A stretch of 45,984 bases of DNA from Bacillota bacterium. GTDB lineage: Bacteria; Bacillota; Clostridia; Saccharofermentanales; Saccharofermentanaceae. Below are positions 32,578 through 41,227 of the stretch, piece by piece. A model generated the notes under the pieces. The model was not told the DNA's origin. It ran no database searches and was given only the letters and a program-made list of their open reading frames with translations. The stretch spans positions 1 to 45,984 of the forward strand of contig JAEWUD010000039.1 of assembly GCA_023397475.1 (NCBI GenBank), given 5' to 3'. The translations under genes and the position numbers were made by a program. Position 1 is the first letter of the stretch. Each line of letters opens with the position of its first letter.

Positions 32578-33543
32578 TCAGGTGTACCGGATACCACTCC
32601 AATAGACATGGTCGGCCATGATCGCTTTATCGTCCATGGAGACGTCCTTCAACGCCCACTTCTTGTACTCCTGGAAGCCTGTCCGGTCGATGATGTAGCC
32701 GATATGTTCTTTGCCGCCCGGCGCGTCTGTGTCGATGTATTTTGATACGAAGTCGTAGGTATTCTTGATTATTTTCACGATCGTATCTTCGTCGACCCAA
32801 CGGATGAAGTCTTCGCCAAGACGGGGATTCTTTTTTCCGGTTCTTCCCATGAGCGTAAGCCGGTAATATTTCTTCTTGGAACGGGTCCACGCACCGGTCG
32901 GGCAATTGAGAACACACTCGCCGCATCCGATGCAGTGCGTCGCGTCTCGGATGATCCGATAATTCTCTTCGCTCAGAACGCCGGTGGCTTTGCGCTTGCA
33001 GGCCTTTACACAAGCCTGGCAGTTGACGCAGCGCTCCGGATGGTATTGCGGCTCTGTCATTCCCATGATGCCGAAGTCGTGCATGCGAACCTTCATACAA
33101 TCGTTGGGACAGCCGGTTAATGCGACTTTGAAGTGAAGGTCGTGAGGGAAGATACTCTTTTCGATCCTCTTGGCGAAGTCCGTTGTGTTGTAATTGGCAT
33201 AGGGACAGACATTGCTGCCGATGCATGCGCTGATATTTCGGGTTCCTGCCGCCGAATATCCTTTGCCGGCCTCTTCCTGATTAATCTCATATAAGTCGAT
33301 GATCGGCTGCAACAAACGATTGACGGCAGGCATGTCTTCGAACCGGATATCCGGTATCTCGAACCCCTGCCGGGTTGTCATATGCGCGGTTCCGTTCCCG
33401 TATTCCGTAGCTATCTTCTGGATGATCTCCAGCGACTCCACCTTGAGATACCCGCCCGGTATGCGGATCCGAATCGCTGTAAGTCCACGCTTCTTCGTGA
33501 TGCGCCAAGCGTTTTTCTTGAGCTTCTTGACATTGATATCCAT
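32578..33543 (-). CDS. asrC: Anaerobic sulfite reductase subunit C
   Basis: 321 residues, the catalytic siroheme subunit. The siroheme/4Fe-4S Cys are in ACIGSNVCPY and LTGCPNDC; two further ferredoxin-type clusters are in CVNCQACVKACKR and CIGCGECVLNCPTG. The reaction is six-electron reduction of sulfite to sulfide. It is last in the operon, nine bases after asrB, with GAGGAGG before the ATG. Confidence 0.95.
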   Translation of the reverse strand: MDINVKKLKKNAWRITKKRGLTAIRIRIPGGYLKVESLEIIQKIATEYGNGTAHMTTRQGFEIPDIRFEDMPAVNRLLQPIIDLYEINQEEAGKGYSAAGTRNISACIGSNVCPYANYNTTDFAKRIEKSIFPHDLHFKVALTGCPNDCMKVRMHDFGIMGMTEPQYHPERCVNCQACVKACKRKATGVLSEENYRIIRDATHCIGCGECVLNCPTGAWTRSKKKYYRLTLMGRTGKKNPRLGEDFIRWVDEDTIVKIIKNTYDFVSKYIDTDAPGGKEHIGYIIDRTGFQEYKKWALKDVSMDDKAIMADHVYWSGIRYT

Positions 33544-33552
33544 AACGCCTCC

Positions 33553-34401
33553 TCAATCCTTTAACGTCTTTGCCTTCGAATAATTGAAGACGGGGCCGTC
33601 GAGACAGATGTAGGTATCATCCATCTTGCAATGACCGCATTTCCCGATGCCGCAACACATTTTACGTTCGTAGGATACCCAGATATTCTCGTCCGCGATG
33701 CCGTGTTCATCCTGAATGCTCTTGACGGCGAACTTCATCATCATCGGCGGTCCGACGACAATACAGCTCGCGTTCGCGGGATCTCTGAACCTGACCTTCG
33801 GAATGTACTCCGTGACAAGTCCGATATTACAGAACACATCATCATCGGCACAATCGACGGTAAGGATGACGTTCGATTTCTCGCTCCAACGGACGATGTC
33901 CTGGAGGAAGAGAATGTCCTTGGTTGATTTGAAGCCCGTGATCAGAGAGAAGTCGGCCACCTCATCACGATGGACCGCAAAATGATCAACGAGCGCCCGC
34001 ACAGGGGAGAGACCCGTGCCGCCGGCTACGACGAGAAGCTCACGGCCACGGTACAGGTTAAGATCGAAACCGTTGCCGTAAGGTCCGCGAAGCATGAGGC
34101 TTTGACCGGCGTACGACTCGAAGATCTCTCCCGTAACTCTTCCGACCTTGCGAATCGTAAGGTCAATGCTTCCGGGCGCGATACCGCTGACGGAGATTGG
34201 CGCTTCACCGAACTTTGGAAGAGAAACCTCAAAGAATTGCCCCGGAAGGACCGGACCGTCATAGGACATGCGGAAGGTGTACTCAATCTCGGTGTGTTTG
34301 AGCACCTCGAGGATCCTGGAGCGAAAAGGAATATACGCATTGCCGTGAGAGTTGGTGTCCGAGTTGTTCTGCACGGAAACAACCGAAAAAGTGTTGCTCA
34401 T
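33553..34401 (-). CDS. asrB: Anaerobic sulfite reductase subunit B
   Basis: 282 residues from the ATG at 34401, which overlaps the asrA stop (ATGA). An in-frame start upstream would lie within asrA and is rejected. FAD-binding domain first, then NAD-binding (VVAGGTGLSPVRAL), and a C-terminal 2Fe-2S motif (CCGIGKCGHCKMDDTYIC). It takes electrons from NAD(P)H to the other subunits, as in PyrK-like proteins. Confidence 0.94.
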   Translation of the reverse strand: MSNTFSVVSVQNNSDTNSHGNAYIPFRSRILEVLKHTEIEYTFRMSYDGPVLPGQFFEVSLPKFGEAPISVSGIAPGSIDLTIRKVGRVTGEIFESYAGQSLMLRGPYGNGFDLNLYRGRELLVVAGGTGLSPVRALVDHFAVHRDEVADFSLITGFKSTKDILFLQDIVRWSEKSNVILTVDCADDDVFCNIGLVTEYIPKVRFRDPANASCIVVGPPMMMKFAVKSIQDEHGIADENIWVSYERKMCCGIGKCGHCKMDDTYICLDGPVFNYSKAKTLKD

Positions 34402-35408
34402 CGGGATACCTCCTCCATTGCGGCTTCGAGCCGGTTGATGTTGTTGGAAAAGGAAATGTACTCCGGGCAGATATCGTCGCATCGACCGCAACCGGTGCAC
34501 ATATGATAGCCGAATCTCTTCTTGAAATCATATACCTTATGGAGGACCTTGAATCTCATTCGCTGGCCTTTGTTGTCCCGGAACTTCATTCCGCCGGCCA
34601 TGTCGGTATATCCGTCGACATGACAGGATGCCCAAACGCGTCTGCGCTCTCCGGTGCTCGGATTATCCTTGTAGAAGATATCCTGCATCGTGAAGCAGGT
34701 GCAGGTGGGACAGACAAAATTACAGCGGCCGCAAGCGATGCATCGATTCGCGTATTCTTCCCAAATTGTACTGTTCATTACATCAAGGGAAAGATTCTCG
34801 GGAATTCTGACCTTGACGGCATTCTCCGACACGAATCGAGGGGCAACGGGAAGCTCTTCGCCGGCCAGCGGCCGGATGACGGAATCAACAAATTCTTCCT
34901 TGGCGTCAATGTAAATCTGACCGTCCCGAAGCATAACCGCGGCGGCATATTCTTCGGTTGTGTTGGTTCCCATCGAGGCGCAGAAGCAATTCTCAAAGCT
35001 CTTCTCACAATCGAGCAGAAATATTTTGATCCGGTCTCGCAACCGCTTGTAATAGAAATCCTCATATCCGTTATTCAGGTAGATCTGATCGAGCCGTTTG
35101 AGAGAGTGTACATCGCAACTTCGCATAAAGATGATCGCGCCCTTCTCTTCGACGGAGGGGACAGAAACTTGATCCTCAGTGAAGTAGAAGAGGATTTCGG
35201 AGATCGGCGTGAGAACTTCTTTGAAGGAGTAATGCGACTTTGCGTCAAAAACGATCTCCGAACCTTTGTCGATACGTTTATATCGAATGCTGTCCGTATC
35301 GGCGAATGATCCTTCCTTCTCGAAAACCGCCGGAGCAAACACGGCGTAGTTCTCCGACCAGGCCGCCAGCGCCTTGTCAAAATTTTCGGGTGACAAAACA
35401 TATCCCAT
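34398..35408 (-). CDS. asrA: Anaerobic sulfite reductase subunit A
   Basis: 336 residues. Two 4Fe-4S ferredoxin motifs (CIACGRCNFVCPTC; CTGCGRCDDICPEY), with FMRSCDVHSLKRLDQIYL and CFCASMG in the N-terminal half as in other AsrA. It relays electrons from AsrB to AsrC. GGAGG lies eight bases before the start, and the upstream channel gene ends three bases away. Confidence 0.94.
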   Translation of the reverse strand: MGYVLSPENFDKALAAWSENYAVFAPAVFEKEGSFADTDSIRYKRIDKGSEIVFDAKSHYSFKEVLTPISEILFYFTEDQVSVPSVEEKGAIIFMRSCDVHSLKRLDQIYLNNGYEDFYYKRLRDRIKIFLLDCEKSFENCFCASMGTNTTEEYAAAVMLRDGQIYIDAKEEFVDSVIRPLAGEELPVAPRFVSENAVKVRIPENLSLDVMNSTIWEEYANRCIACGRCNFVCPTCTCFTMQDIFYKDNPSTGERRRVWASCHVDGYTDMAGGMKFRDNKGQRMRFKVLHKVYDFKKRFGYHMCTGCGRCDDICPEYISFSNNINRLEAAMEEVSR

Positions 35409-35411
35409 GGA

Positions 35412-36188
35412 CTAGACCTCCTTCTTCTTCCCGGCAATGATATGGTAGGGTATGGCCAGAAAAAGCGATGCCCCAACGATATTGCCGAGAGTGACGATAA
35501 GAATATTGTACAGGTACCCGGATAGGGATACGGTTGCTTCGGCGGGTGCAAGAAGCGCGATCGTCAAAAGAGTCATATTGGCGACGCTGTGTTCGAGTCC
35601 GGTGGTGATGAAGGCAAACAAACACCAGAAAACCATGATCAGCTTTGCCGATTCACTCTTCAGTCGATACGCAGACCATACGGCAAGGCAAACGAGAATA
35701 TTACAAAGGACTGCGCGAAAAAACAGATCTCCCACAGGAAGCGACATCTTGGTCTCGGAGACGGATGCGATAAATGTTCCGGTCGCGCCGGTCGCAAGTC
35801 CCGAGAGATAGAAGAGAACGCCGGTAAGAATAGATCCCGCAAGATTGCCCGCATAACAAAGCAGCATGAGAACGGTTGCTTTGCCCGGTCGCACGGTCCT
35901 GCGCAGGAGGCCCGCGGTCATCACAAACACGTTGCCGGTAAACAGTTCAGATCCGGCGATGATGACAAGACTCAGTGCGATGCCGAACGCCAGTCCCATA
36001 GCGATCTTGGTGAACGGGGATCCGGCGGCATTAAGAGCGCCGCCCACAGAGAAAATAAGTAGAATTCCAATGCCGACATAGGCTCCCGCAAGCATGGAGG
36101 CGAGGAAATAACCGAAGGGATTCGTTGTGGAGAATTGGATCTTCTTGTCGGCGGCTTGTGTTACCGCGAGAAACTCTTCTTGAAACAT
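35412..36188 (-). CDS. Formate/nitrite-family channel, probable hydrosulfide channel
   Basis: 258 residues, six membrane helices. FNT marks are the NPFGYFLASMLAGAYVGIG start and the pore His in GLEHSVANM. In Clostridioides difficile an FNT channel encoded beside asrABC conducts HS-, which would remove the product of sulfite reduction. Here the gene is first in the same operon, so the same role is likely; formate or nitrite transport is the alternative. GGAGGATG precedes the start. Confidence 0.88.
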   Translation of the reverse strand: MFQEEFLAVTQAADKKIQFSTTNPFGYFLASMLAGAYVGIGILLIFSVGGALNAAGSPFTKIAMGLAFGIALSLVIIAGSELFTGNVFVMTAGLLRRTVRPGKATVLMLLCYAGNLAGSILTGVLFYLSGLATGATGTFIASVSETKMSLPVGDLFFRAVLCNILVCLAVWSAYRLKSESAKLIMVFWCLFAFITTGLEHSVANMTLLTIALLAPAEATVSLSGYLYNILIVTLGNIVGASLFLAIPYHIIAGKKKEV

Positions 36189-36392
36189 ACATGCATCCTC
36201 CGCGTGGGTTTTTGATTACAAATATTGTATCCGAGTGATCGACAATATTTATGTTGGAATTGCAACCGTGCTAGATGTCAGCGCATCGTAGGATGAGAGC
36301 AATAGAGTATGTTGCTTTCATTGTACAGGAATTGCACTTGAAACGATAGAGGAGGGCGCACAGCGTGCAAAACCTTCAAATATCTCAAAGAC

Positions 36393-36420
36393 TTGACAAA
36401 TTGAGGTAAAAAGATAAATA
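36393..36420 (+). promoter_or_regulatory. Candidate distal promoter of the 126-residue protein gene
   Basis: TTGACA (36393-36398), 16-base spacer, TAAATA (36415-36420). CTCAA (36384-36388) and TTGAG (36401-36405) flank the -35 box as an inverted repeat. Confidence 0.4.
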
Positions 36421-36478
36421 TCAAATAAATTTTCTCCCAAAGATGACTAAAATATGAAGAATATGAAGATTTTCTTCG

Positions 36479-36507
36479 TTGACACGTAAATGTGAACCTG
36501 ATACATT
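36479..36507 (+). promoter_or_regulatory. Promoter of the 126-residue protein gene
   Basis: TTGACA (36479-36484, exact), 17-base spacer, TACATT (36502-36507), about 40 bases before the ATG at 36551. Confidence 0.75.
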
Positions 36508-36550
36508 AATCACGAATGAGAATGGTTTTTAATGATGGGGGGAGAATCGC

Positions 36551-36931
36551 ATGGCGATAGATTTGGGGTCCATGGTTCAGTCTTTTTTTGGCAATTACAA
36601 ATATAAGAAACTCTTCAAATCCAAGACATACTTGCCCACGTTGCGTGTTTTCGTCATGGGAGTGCAGTGCGAAGGGTTTGCCGTGTCACAGAAGGCAGCG
36701 TTCCCGAATCCGGAAGAGGACTTCTACGGCGCTGAGGAGATCGCGATGCGTGACATCGAGGACGTTCAGGCTTATAATTTCGACGATGTAGAATGTGTCA
36801 GAATTACGTACAAATCACGAACGTTGTCTGGCGGACGCAAATATATCTGTGTTCCGGGAATCAAGAATAGCAATATTGTTGCGGAGACGATACTGACGCA
36901 AATTGAGAGATGGAACCGCAGAGGCGCGTAA
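36551..36931 (+). CDS. Hypothetical protein, 126 residues
   Basis: Not recognised. No signal peptide or membrane segment. A basic start (NYKYKKLFKSKTY) is followed by beta-strand-like segments (TLRVFVMGVQ, CEGFAVSQ, CVRITYKSRT) and a helical end (NSNIVAETILTQIERWNRR). The strand pattern with an early basic patch recalls small PH-like or RNA/DNA-binding folds, but this is weak. GGGGGGAG lies seven bases before the ATG. It has its own promoter and terminator, so it is a real, separately controlled gene. Confidence 0.75.
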   Translation: MAIDLGSMVQSFFGNYKYKKLFKSKTYLPTLRVFVMGVQCEGFAVSQKAAFPNPEEDFYGAEEIAMRDIEDVQAYNFDDVECVRITYKSRTLSGGRKYICVPGIKNSNIVAETILTQIERWNRRGA

Positions 36932-36950
36932 TTTCGAGATATCGATAAGG

Positions 36951-36997
36951 ATCCCCGTGATAAATCCAATGACAGGAGTGGCTCGGGGATTTTTTTA
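36951..36997 (+). terminator. Terminator after the 126-residue protein gene
   Basis: ATCCCCG (36951-36957) pairs with CGGGGAT (36984-36990), with an inner CCA/TGG arm, followed by a run of seven T. Confidence 0.8.
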
Positions 36998-37052
36998 TGC
37001 CCAAATATGAACAATGATGATGATATACTAAATGTTGAAGGAAGGTGATTTT

Positions 37053-38051
37053 TTGCGAACAGGTAAATTATTAACTCGGGGAGCCTCTATACTATTGACG
37101 ATGGTGCTCCTATTCATTGTGTCTTCGTGTGCTGCTGCCGCGCCTCGCGCGGAGAGTATCCGGATTGCGGGCCTCAAAGGAGCAACCTCGATCGGACTTC
37201 TCCAATTGATGGATCAATCCGAACAGAAGAAGACGCAGAATACGTATGAATTCGGTATCTATGCCACCGCGGATGAAGTTACACCGAAGCTAATTCAGGG
37301 TCAGCTGGACATCGCTGCGGTGCCGGCGAATCTCGCTTCGATTCTCTATAACAACACCAAGGGTGAAGTCGTGCTTCTGGCGGTCAATACACTGGGTGTT
37401 CTCTATATTGTCGAGAACGGAGAATCGATCCAATCGTTGAGTGACCTGAAGGGTAAGACGATCTATGCCTCCGGCAAGGGTTCGTCTCCGGAATACGGAC
37501 TTCGTTATCTGCTTCAGTCCGAGGGTCTTGATCCGGATTCGGATGTGACGATCGAATGGAAATCTGAGCCGACTGAGATTGTTGCGGCTTTGGCCGCGAC
37601 GCCCGGATCTGTCGCGATGCTGCCGCAACCTTATGTGACCATCGCACAGGGCAAGGTCGACGGTTTGCGCGTTGCCTTGGATCTTGACGAGATCTGGCAG
37701 GAGACGACGCCGGACAGTCTAATGGTTACCGGAGTTCTCGTTGTGCGCAAGGCCTTCGCCGAAGCGTATCCGGAACAGCTTTCCGCGTTCCTTTCCGAGT
37801 ACAAAGCATCGACAGATTTTGCGAACGCATATGCCGCCGAGACAGGCCTGCTTTCCGATAAGTTCGGATTGTTCCCGGCCACCGTCGCAGAGAAGGCTAT
37901 ACCCGACTTGAATATCACATATATTGCCGGAGAGCAGATGCGACCGGCCATGGAGGGTTATCTTCGTGTCTTATTCGAACAGAACCCCAAATCCGTCGGA
38001 GGACAGCTCCCGGGAGACGACTTCTACTACGCGGTTCCTTCGAAGAATTGA
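37053..38051 (+). CDS. ABC importer substrate-binding lipoprotein (NitT/TauT type)
   Basis: 332 residues from a TTG at 37053, chosen because AAGGAAGGTG lies just before it; an ATG at 37032 in the same frame has no ribosome site. Lipoprotein signal with lipobox IVSSC (Cys26). The two-lobe fold follows the NMT1/SsuA/TauA plan: IRIAGLKGATSIGLLQLM, then a run ending DIAAVPANLAS, and DLKGKTIYASGKGSSPEYGLRYLL. Ligand is not clear; no sulfonate, thiamine or taurine enzyme is nearby. It starts a three-gene importer operon. Confidence 0.87.
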   Translation: MRTGKLLTRGASILLTMVLLFIVSSCAAAAPRAESIRIAGLKGATSIGLLQLMDQSEQKKTQNTYEFGIYATADEVTPKLIQGQLDIAAVPANLASILYNNTKGEVVLLAVNTLGVLYIVENGESIQSLSDLKGKTIYASGKGSSPEYGLRYLLQSEGLDPDSDVTIEWKSEPTEIVAALAATPGSVAMLPQPYVTIAQGKVDGLRVALDLDEIWQETTPDSLMVTGVLVVRKAFAEAYPEQLSAFLSEYKASTDFANAYAAETGLLSDKFGLFPATVAEKAIPDLNITYIAGEQMRPAMEGYLRVLFEQNPKSVGGQLPGDDFYYAVPSKN

Positions 38052-38781
38052 GAAACCTGCGGCGATTCTGATCGCTCTGTTGGCGTGGCAGGCGGGCGCG
38101 ATGCTCTTATCGCGTCCGCTGTTGCTCGTGTCTCCCTTTGAGGTGTTTCTCACCCTTTTTCGATTGATTGGACAACAGGATTTCTGGTTTTCCGTCGGGT
38201 TCTCGTTTGTTCGAATCGGAGCGGGATTTATGATCGCACTTGTTGCGGGGATTCTGCTTGCGGCTGTCGCCGCTCGCTTTCGTCTGGCCGAGGTACTCCT
38301 GTGGCCGTACATGGCATTTGTCAAGGCAACACCGGTCGCTTCGTTCATCATCCTCTGCCTTATCTTCCTCGCCGCTTCCGAACTGTCTGTATTCATTTCC
38401 TTTCTGATGGTTTTGCCCCTCGTCTACACGAATGTTCTTACGGGAATACGAACAACGGATAAGAAGCTCTTGGAGATGGCACATGTGTTTCATATGCGGC
38501 CGTCGCGCCGCCTTCTTCATCTCTATATGCCGGCGGTCAAACCTTTTCTTTTGTCTGCCGCTTCGTTAGCGGCGGGATTGTCATGGAAGGCCGGAATCGC
38601 GGCGGAAGTCATCGGGATACCGGAGGGCTCCATCGGGGAACGACTTTATGAGGCGAAGGTCTATATCAGCACGCCGGATCTTTTCGCGTGGACGTTCGTT
38701 ATTATTGCAATCAGCATTGCTTTCGAGAAATCTCTGGTATTCCTGCTTCGTCGACTCTATCAATCGGGGAGGGGGACATAA
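37966..38781 (+). CDS. ABC importer permease (SsuC/TauC type)
   Basis: About 271 residues if translation begins at the GTG at 37966, which has GGAGGG eight bases upstream. That start lies inside the preceding gene, an overlap of 86 bases in another frame. Six membrane segments are visible from position 38057 on; the EAA loop is KLLEMAHVFHMRPSRRLLHLYMPAVKPF in part, giving the contact site for the ATPase. An ATG at 37924 is the other option. No start codon lies between 37966 and the first helix, so the overlap appears real. Stop and next start share one base. Confidence 0.85.
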   Translation: MSYSNRTPNPSEDSSRETTSTTRFLRRIEKPAAILIALLAWQAGAMLLSRPLLLVSPFEVFLTLFRLIGQQDFWFSVGFSFVRIGAGFMIALVAGILLAAVAARFRLAEVLLWPYMAFVKATPVASFIILCLIFLAASELSVFISFLMVLPLVYTNVLTGIRTTDKKLLEMAHVFHMRPSRRLLHLYMPAVKPFLLSAASLAAGLSWKAGIAAEVIGIPEGSIGERLYEAKVYISTPDLFAWTFVIIAISIAFEKSLVFLLRRLYQSGRGT

Positions 38782-39377
38782 TGGATATCGTAGTCGAGAA
38801 TCTTTCGGTCCGTTATGGCAAATTGCCTGTTCTTTCAGACCTTAACGCCTCCTTCAAAGAAGGTGAAGCGACCGTTGTAATGGGTCCCTCCGGTTGCGGA
38901 AAGACGACGCTTCTTTCCGTCCTCCTTGGTCTCGTCCGGCCATCCGGAGGAAAGATATCGGGGGTTCCGCCGCGTGTCGCCTGTGTGTTTCAGGAAGATC
39001 GTCTTTGCGAGGATCTCTCGGCCTCAGAGAATATTCGGATTGTCCTAAGGCACCGGTCAGATTATTCGTTCGTGGAACCGGCTTTGCATGCGGTGGGTTT
39101 GGAAGACAGTATAGATAAGGTCGCGAGCGAACTGTCGGGCGGGATGCGTCGGAGAGTAGCGATTGTTCGTGCACTTCTTGCGGAGAGCGGGATGGTCGTC
39201 ATGGATGAGCCGTTAAAAGGCCTTGACGAAGTGACGCGTGACCGCGTTGTCGCGTTTATTCTGGAGAAGACCAAAGGGAAGACCCTGATTGTCGTCACAC
39301 ACGACGAGCGGGAAGCACAACTGTTCGGGGCGACTGTACTTCGGATGCCGTCGGTACAACAGGCAGATCCCGCGTGA
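38781..39377 (+). CDS. ABC importer ATP-binding protein (SsuB/TauB type)
   Basis: 198 residues, short for the group (usually 240-260) because the C-terminal part is brief. Walker A GPSGCGKTT, Q-loop VFQEDRL, signature LSGGMRRR, Walker B MVVMDEPLKGL and switch VTHDEREA are all present. The start is set by GGGGAGGGGG upstream of the ATG and it overlaps the permease stop (TAATG). It powers the importer made by the two genes before it. Confidence 0.92.
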   Translation: MDIVVENLSVRYGKLPVLSDLNASFKEGEATVVMGPSGCGKTTLLSVLLGLVRPSGGKISGVPPRVACVFQEDRLCEDLSASENIRIVLRHRSDYSFVEPALHAVGLEDSIDKVASELSGGMRRRVAIVRALLAESGMVVMDEPLKGLDEVTRDRVVAFILEKTKGKTLIVVTHDEREAQLFGATVLRMPSVQQADPA

Positions 39378-39420
39378 TGGTGTCTGGTCGAAAACACGTC
39401 TCGCATAACACAGCAACAAA

Positions 39421-39454
39421 ATGCCCGAGGCAAGCAGCGCGCCTCGGGCATTTA
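39421..39454. terminator. Bidirectional terminator
   Basis: ATGCCCGAGGC (39421-39431) pairs with GCCTCGGGCAT (39441-39451) around a 9-base loop, with AAAA before and TTTA after. It serves the ABC operon on the plus strand and the ECF gene on the minus strand. Confidence 0.85.
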
Positions 39455-39476
39455 CGTATGCCAATAGTTCTTGGGG

Positions 39477-40106
39477 TCAGGTATTCTTTCCGACAGAACT
39501 TTGTGTGGAGAGTCGTTTGCTGAACGCAACATGCAGAGCTTTTGCTACGGCACCGCCGGCAACCATGCATACACCGGCTTCGATCGCCGCATTTACGGTG
39601 ACGAGAGTCGTAGCGATAGCTATGGGTGTATCACCGAATTGACGGAGAAAGTCGGAACTTCCGAAGAAGAGGATCAACGCTCCGACAAAGAGTACCGTGT
39701 TAACCAGGGCTCCGGAGAGCGCGGCAACGCCGAAGGAGACGATTTGCGTCTTGTCGAGCTTCATTAATGCTCGAAAAATATAACCGGCGATGACTCCGAT
39801 CAGGATACGCGGAACCATGCAGAGGATGAATGTGAGAAATGGATTGATGGAGAGAAGGGCAAAGCCGAACGGACTGCCCTGTAATGCTTGAATAAAACTC
39901 GATAATCCGAAGACGGCGCCCAGAACGGCTCCGCATCCCGGCCCTACAGCGATTGCACCGATAACGACCGGGATCATAAGAAACGTGATCTCAACGGGTC
40001 CGATGCGAAGATAACCGAGGGGAGTGAAGGTCATGACGATGATGATTGCCGATAGTATGGCCGTCTGTGCCATCCATAGGGTCTTGGGGTTTCTGGTCTT
40101 TTGCAT
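39477..40106 (-). CDS. ECF transporter S component, possibly pantothenate
   Basis: 209 residues with six membrane helices. The start at 40106 follows AAAGGAGTG. The N-terminal part (TAILSAIIIVMTFTPLGYLRIGPVEITFLMIPVVIGA, in part) and GPGCGAVLGAVFGLSSF are typical of ECF S proteins of the pantothenate/pyridoxine-like group. It needs the shared EcfA-EcfA'-EcfT module, which is not in this window. A pantothenate kinase gene (coaX) two genes upstream on the same strand makes pantothenate the best guess. Confidence 0.82.
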   Translation of the reverse strand: MQKTRNPKTLWMAQTAILSAIIIVMTFTPLGYLRIGPVEITFLMIPVVIGAIAVGPGCGAVLGAVFGLSSFIQALQGSPFGFALLSINPFLTFILCMVPRILIGVIAGYIFRALMKLDKTQIVSFGVAALSGALVNTVLFVGALILFFGSSDFLRQFGDTPIAIATTLVTVNAAIEAGVCMVAGGAVAKALHVAFSKRLSTQSSVGKNT

Positions 40107-40270
40107 AAATAACACTCCTTTGCTGTCGCCCCGCTTCTTGCGGGTGCAATGCGTATTTCTAAAAGCAATCGCTGCCGTTTGCTCTTATTCGGAATTTAGG
40201 ACTTCAGTATCCCACGTCATTTCATTATGGTCAAGAAGCTGGCTTTGGGGGAATAAGAATATATCGCAAC
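40107..40270 (-). other. Leader between the zinc-ribbon gene and the ECF S gene
   Basis: 164 bases. Just before the ribosome site, CCCGC/GCGGG form a small hairpin; a second AGCAA/TTGCT arm lies further up. I did not recognise a riboswitch class. No clear promoter was seen, so the gene may depend on read-through or on a weak promoter here. Confidence 0.4.
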
Positions 40271-41227
40271 TCAAAGAAAAGTATACGGTCCGGAACGAGG
40301 AAATATATCTTCGAAAACAGGTTCCCTCATCTTGGCTCCGCAATACGAACAGATCATGGAAACCCATCGATCCGCAAGAGATACTCTAGCGCACGAAGCA
40401 CATATGCAATGCTCGCTCTCTGGCTTTCTCAGACCGTCTGATCCCCGGCCGACTTGCGCGATGGCGCGTTCGCGGAAGGGCAGCATCAGCTCTTCCGGCA
40501 TACCTGTATAGTAATTGAAATACCGCCATATTACGTAAAGAATTCCCTGCGTTGTGTCGGACCAACGCATCTTCTGACATTTAGTCTCCGGACGCGACAG
40601 CATTGTACGGATGAAGTCTGACGGAGGAATGTGAAATTTCTCTCGAACGATATCAGCGAGGGCATACAGGATCGAATACAGTCGATGATAGTATCGTTCC
40701 AGGTTGCCTCGAACATAGATTTTGTCAGCGGCATCCGGACTAATCTCCGTAGATACATATGGGTCGAGTTTCCCTGAAGGAGGAAGAAATTCTTCAGAAG
40801 GATCATGATAAACCTTGAAGTCATACACTCGAGGAGATGCGCCCATCGTGAAAAAACTCACTGAGGGCGGAATAAAAAGTGCTGCGAAATCAAAGACTTC
40901 ATCCAACGGCGGGGTGATGAAATCCCCGCAACAGTAGGTGCAATTCTTCCAATGAATACTATGTATGAACGGACTTTTGCGACCGCAATCTTTGCATTTC
41001 AGGGTGATCGGCGTACATGCACGAGGATTTTTTTCCGCAGCAAGAACAACACGTTGTATCATATCCTTTTCCGCAAGATCGAAATACTCCCGAAAGACAA
41101 TCCACATGGCCTCGGCACCCGCATAATGGCGAATAATGTCAGATTCAAACTGATCAAGCGTGAGGTTCCCACCGGAAGCCCTGCGCTGTATCAGAACACG
41201 ATCGGGTGCTTTTGTCTCCGAAATCAT
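40271..41227 (-). CDS. Double-zinc-ribbon protein A, paralogue of the gene beyond coaX
   Basis: 318 residues, not recognised as a named family. Two zinc ribbons: C78/C81 with C96/C99, and C276/C279 with C293/C296. Between them is a helical region with EAMWIVFREYF, LFIPPSVSFF and YYHRLYSILYALADIV. The protein encoded at 42108-43040 has the same two ribbons, the same 14-residue gap between paired knuckles, and the same EAMW, LFIPP and YHR..YxIL-like segments, so the two are paralogues. No DNA-binding or enzyme motif is seen. The start overlaps the coaX stop (ATGA); AAGGAGAG lies upstream. Confidence 0.8.
   Translation of the reverse strand: MISETKAPDRVLIQRRASGGNLTLDQFESDIIRHYAGAEAMWIVFREYFDLAEKDMIQRVVLAAEKNPRACTPITLKCKDCGRKSPFIHSIHWKNCTYCCGDFITPPLDEVFDFAALFIPPSVSFFTMGASPRVYDFKVYHDPSEEFLPPSGKLDPYVSTEISPDAADKIYVRGNLERYYHRLYSILYALADIVREKFHIPPSDFIRTMLSRPETKCQKMRWSDTTQGILYVIWRYFNYYTGMPEELMLPFRERAIAQVGRGSDGLRKPESEHCICASCARVSLADRWVSMICSYCGAKMREPVFEDIFPRSGPYTFL

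Larger units (their letters stand above)
36189..36550. other. Divergent intergenic region between the sulfite reductase operon and the 126-residue protein gene
   Basis: 362 AT-rich bases with no gene. Near the channel gene, AAATATTGT (36220-36228) and ACAATATTT (36242-36250) make a 9-bp inverted repeat with a 13-base spacer; on the minus strand its left arm contains a TACAAT-like -10 without a good -35, which would suit an activated promoter. A Rex site (TTGTGAA-N6-TTCACAA) was looked for and not seen. Two plus-strand promoter candidates lie at 36393-36420 and 36479-36507, the first inside a CTCAA/TTGAG inverted repeat. Confidence 0.6.

Noticed and set aside
36189..36300. Rex operator before the sulfite reductase operon
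   Set aside because: No TTGTGAA-N6-TTCACAA-like sequence; the inverted repeat present is AAATATTGT/ACAATATTT with a 13-base spacer.
40107..40270. Riboswitch before the ECF S gene
   Set aside because: Two small hairpins are seen but no conserved core of TPP, FMN, cobalamin, preQ1 or similar classes was recognised.
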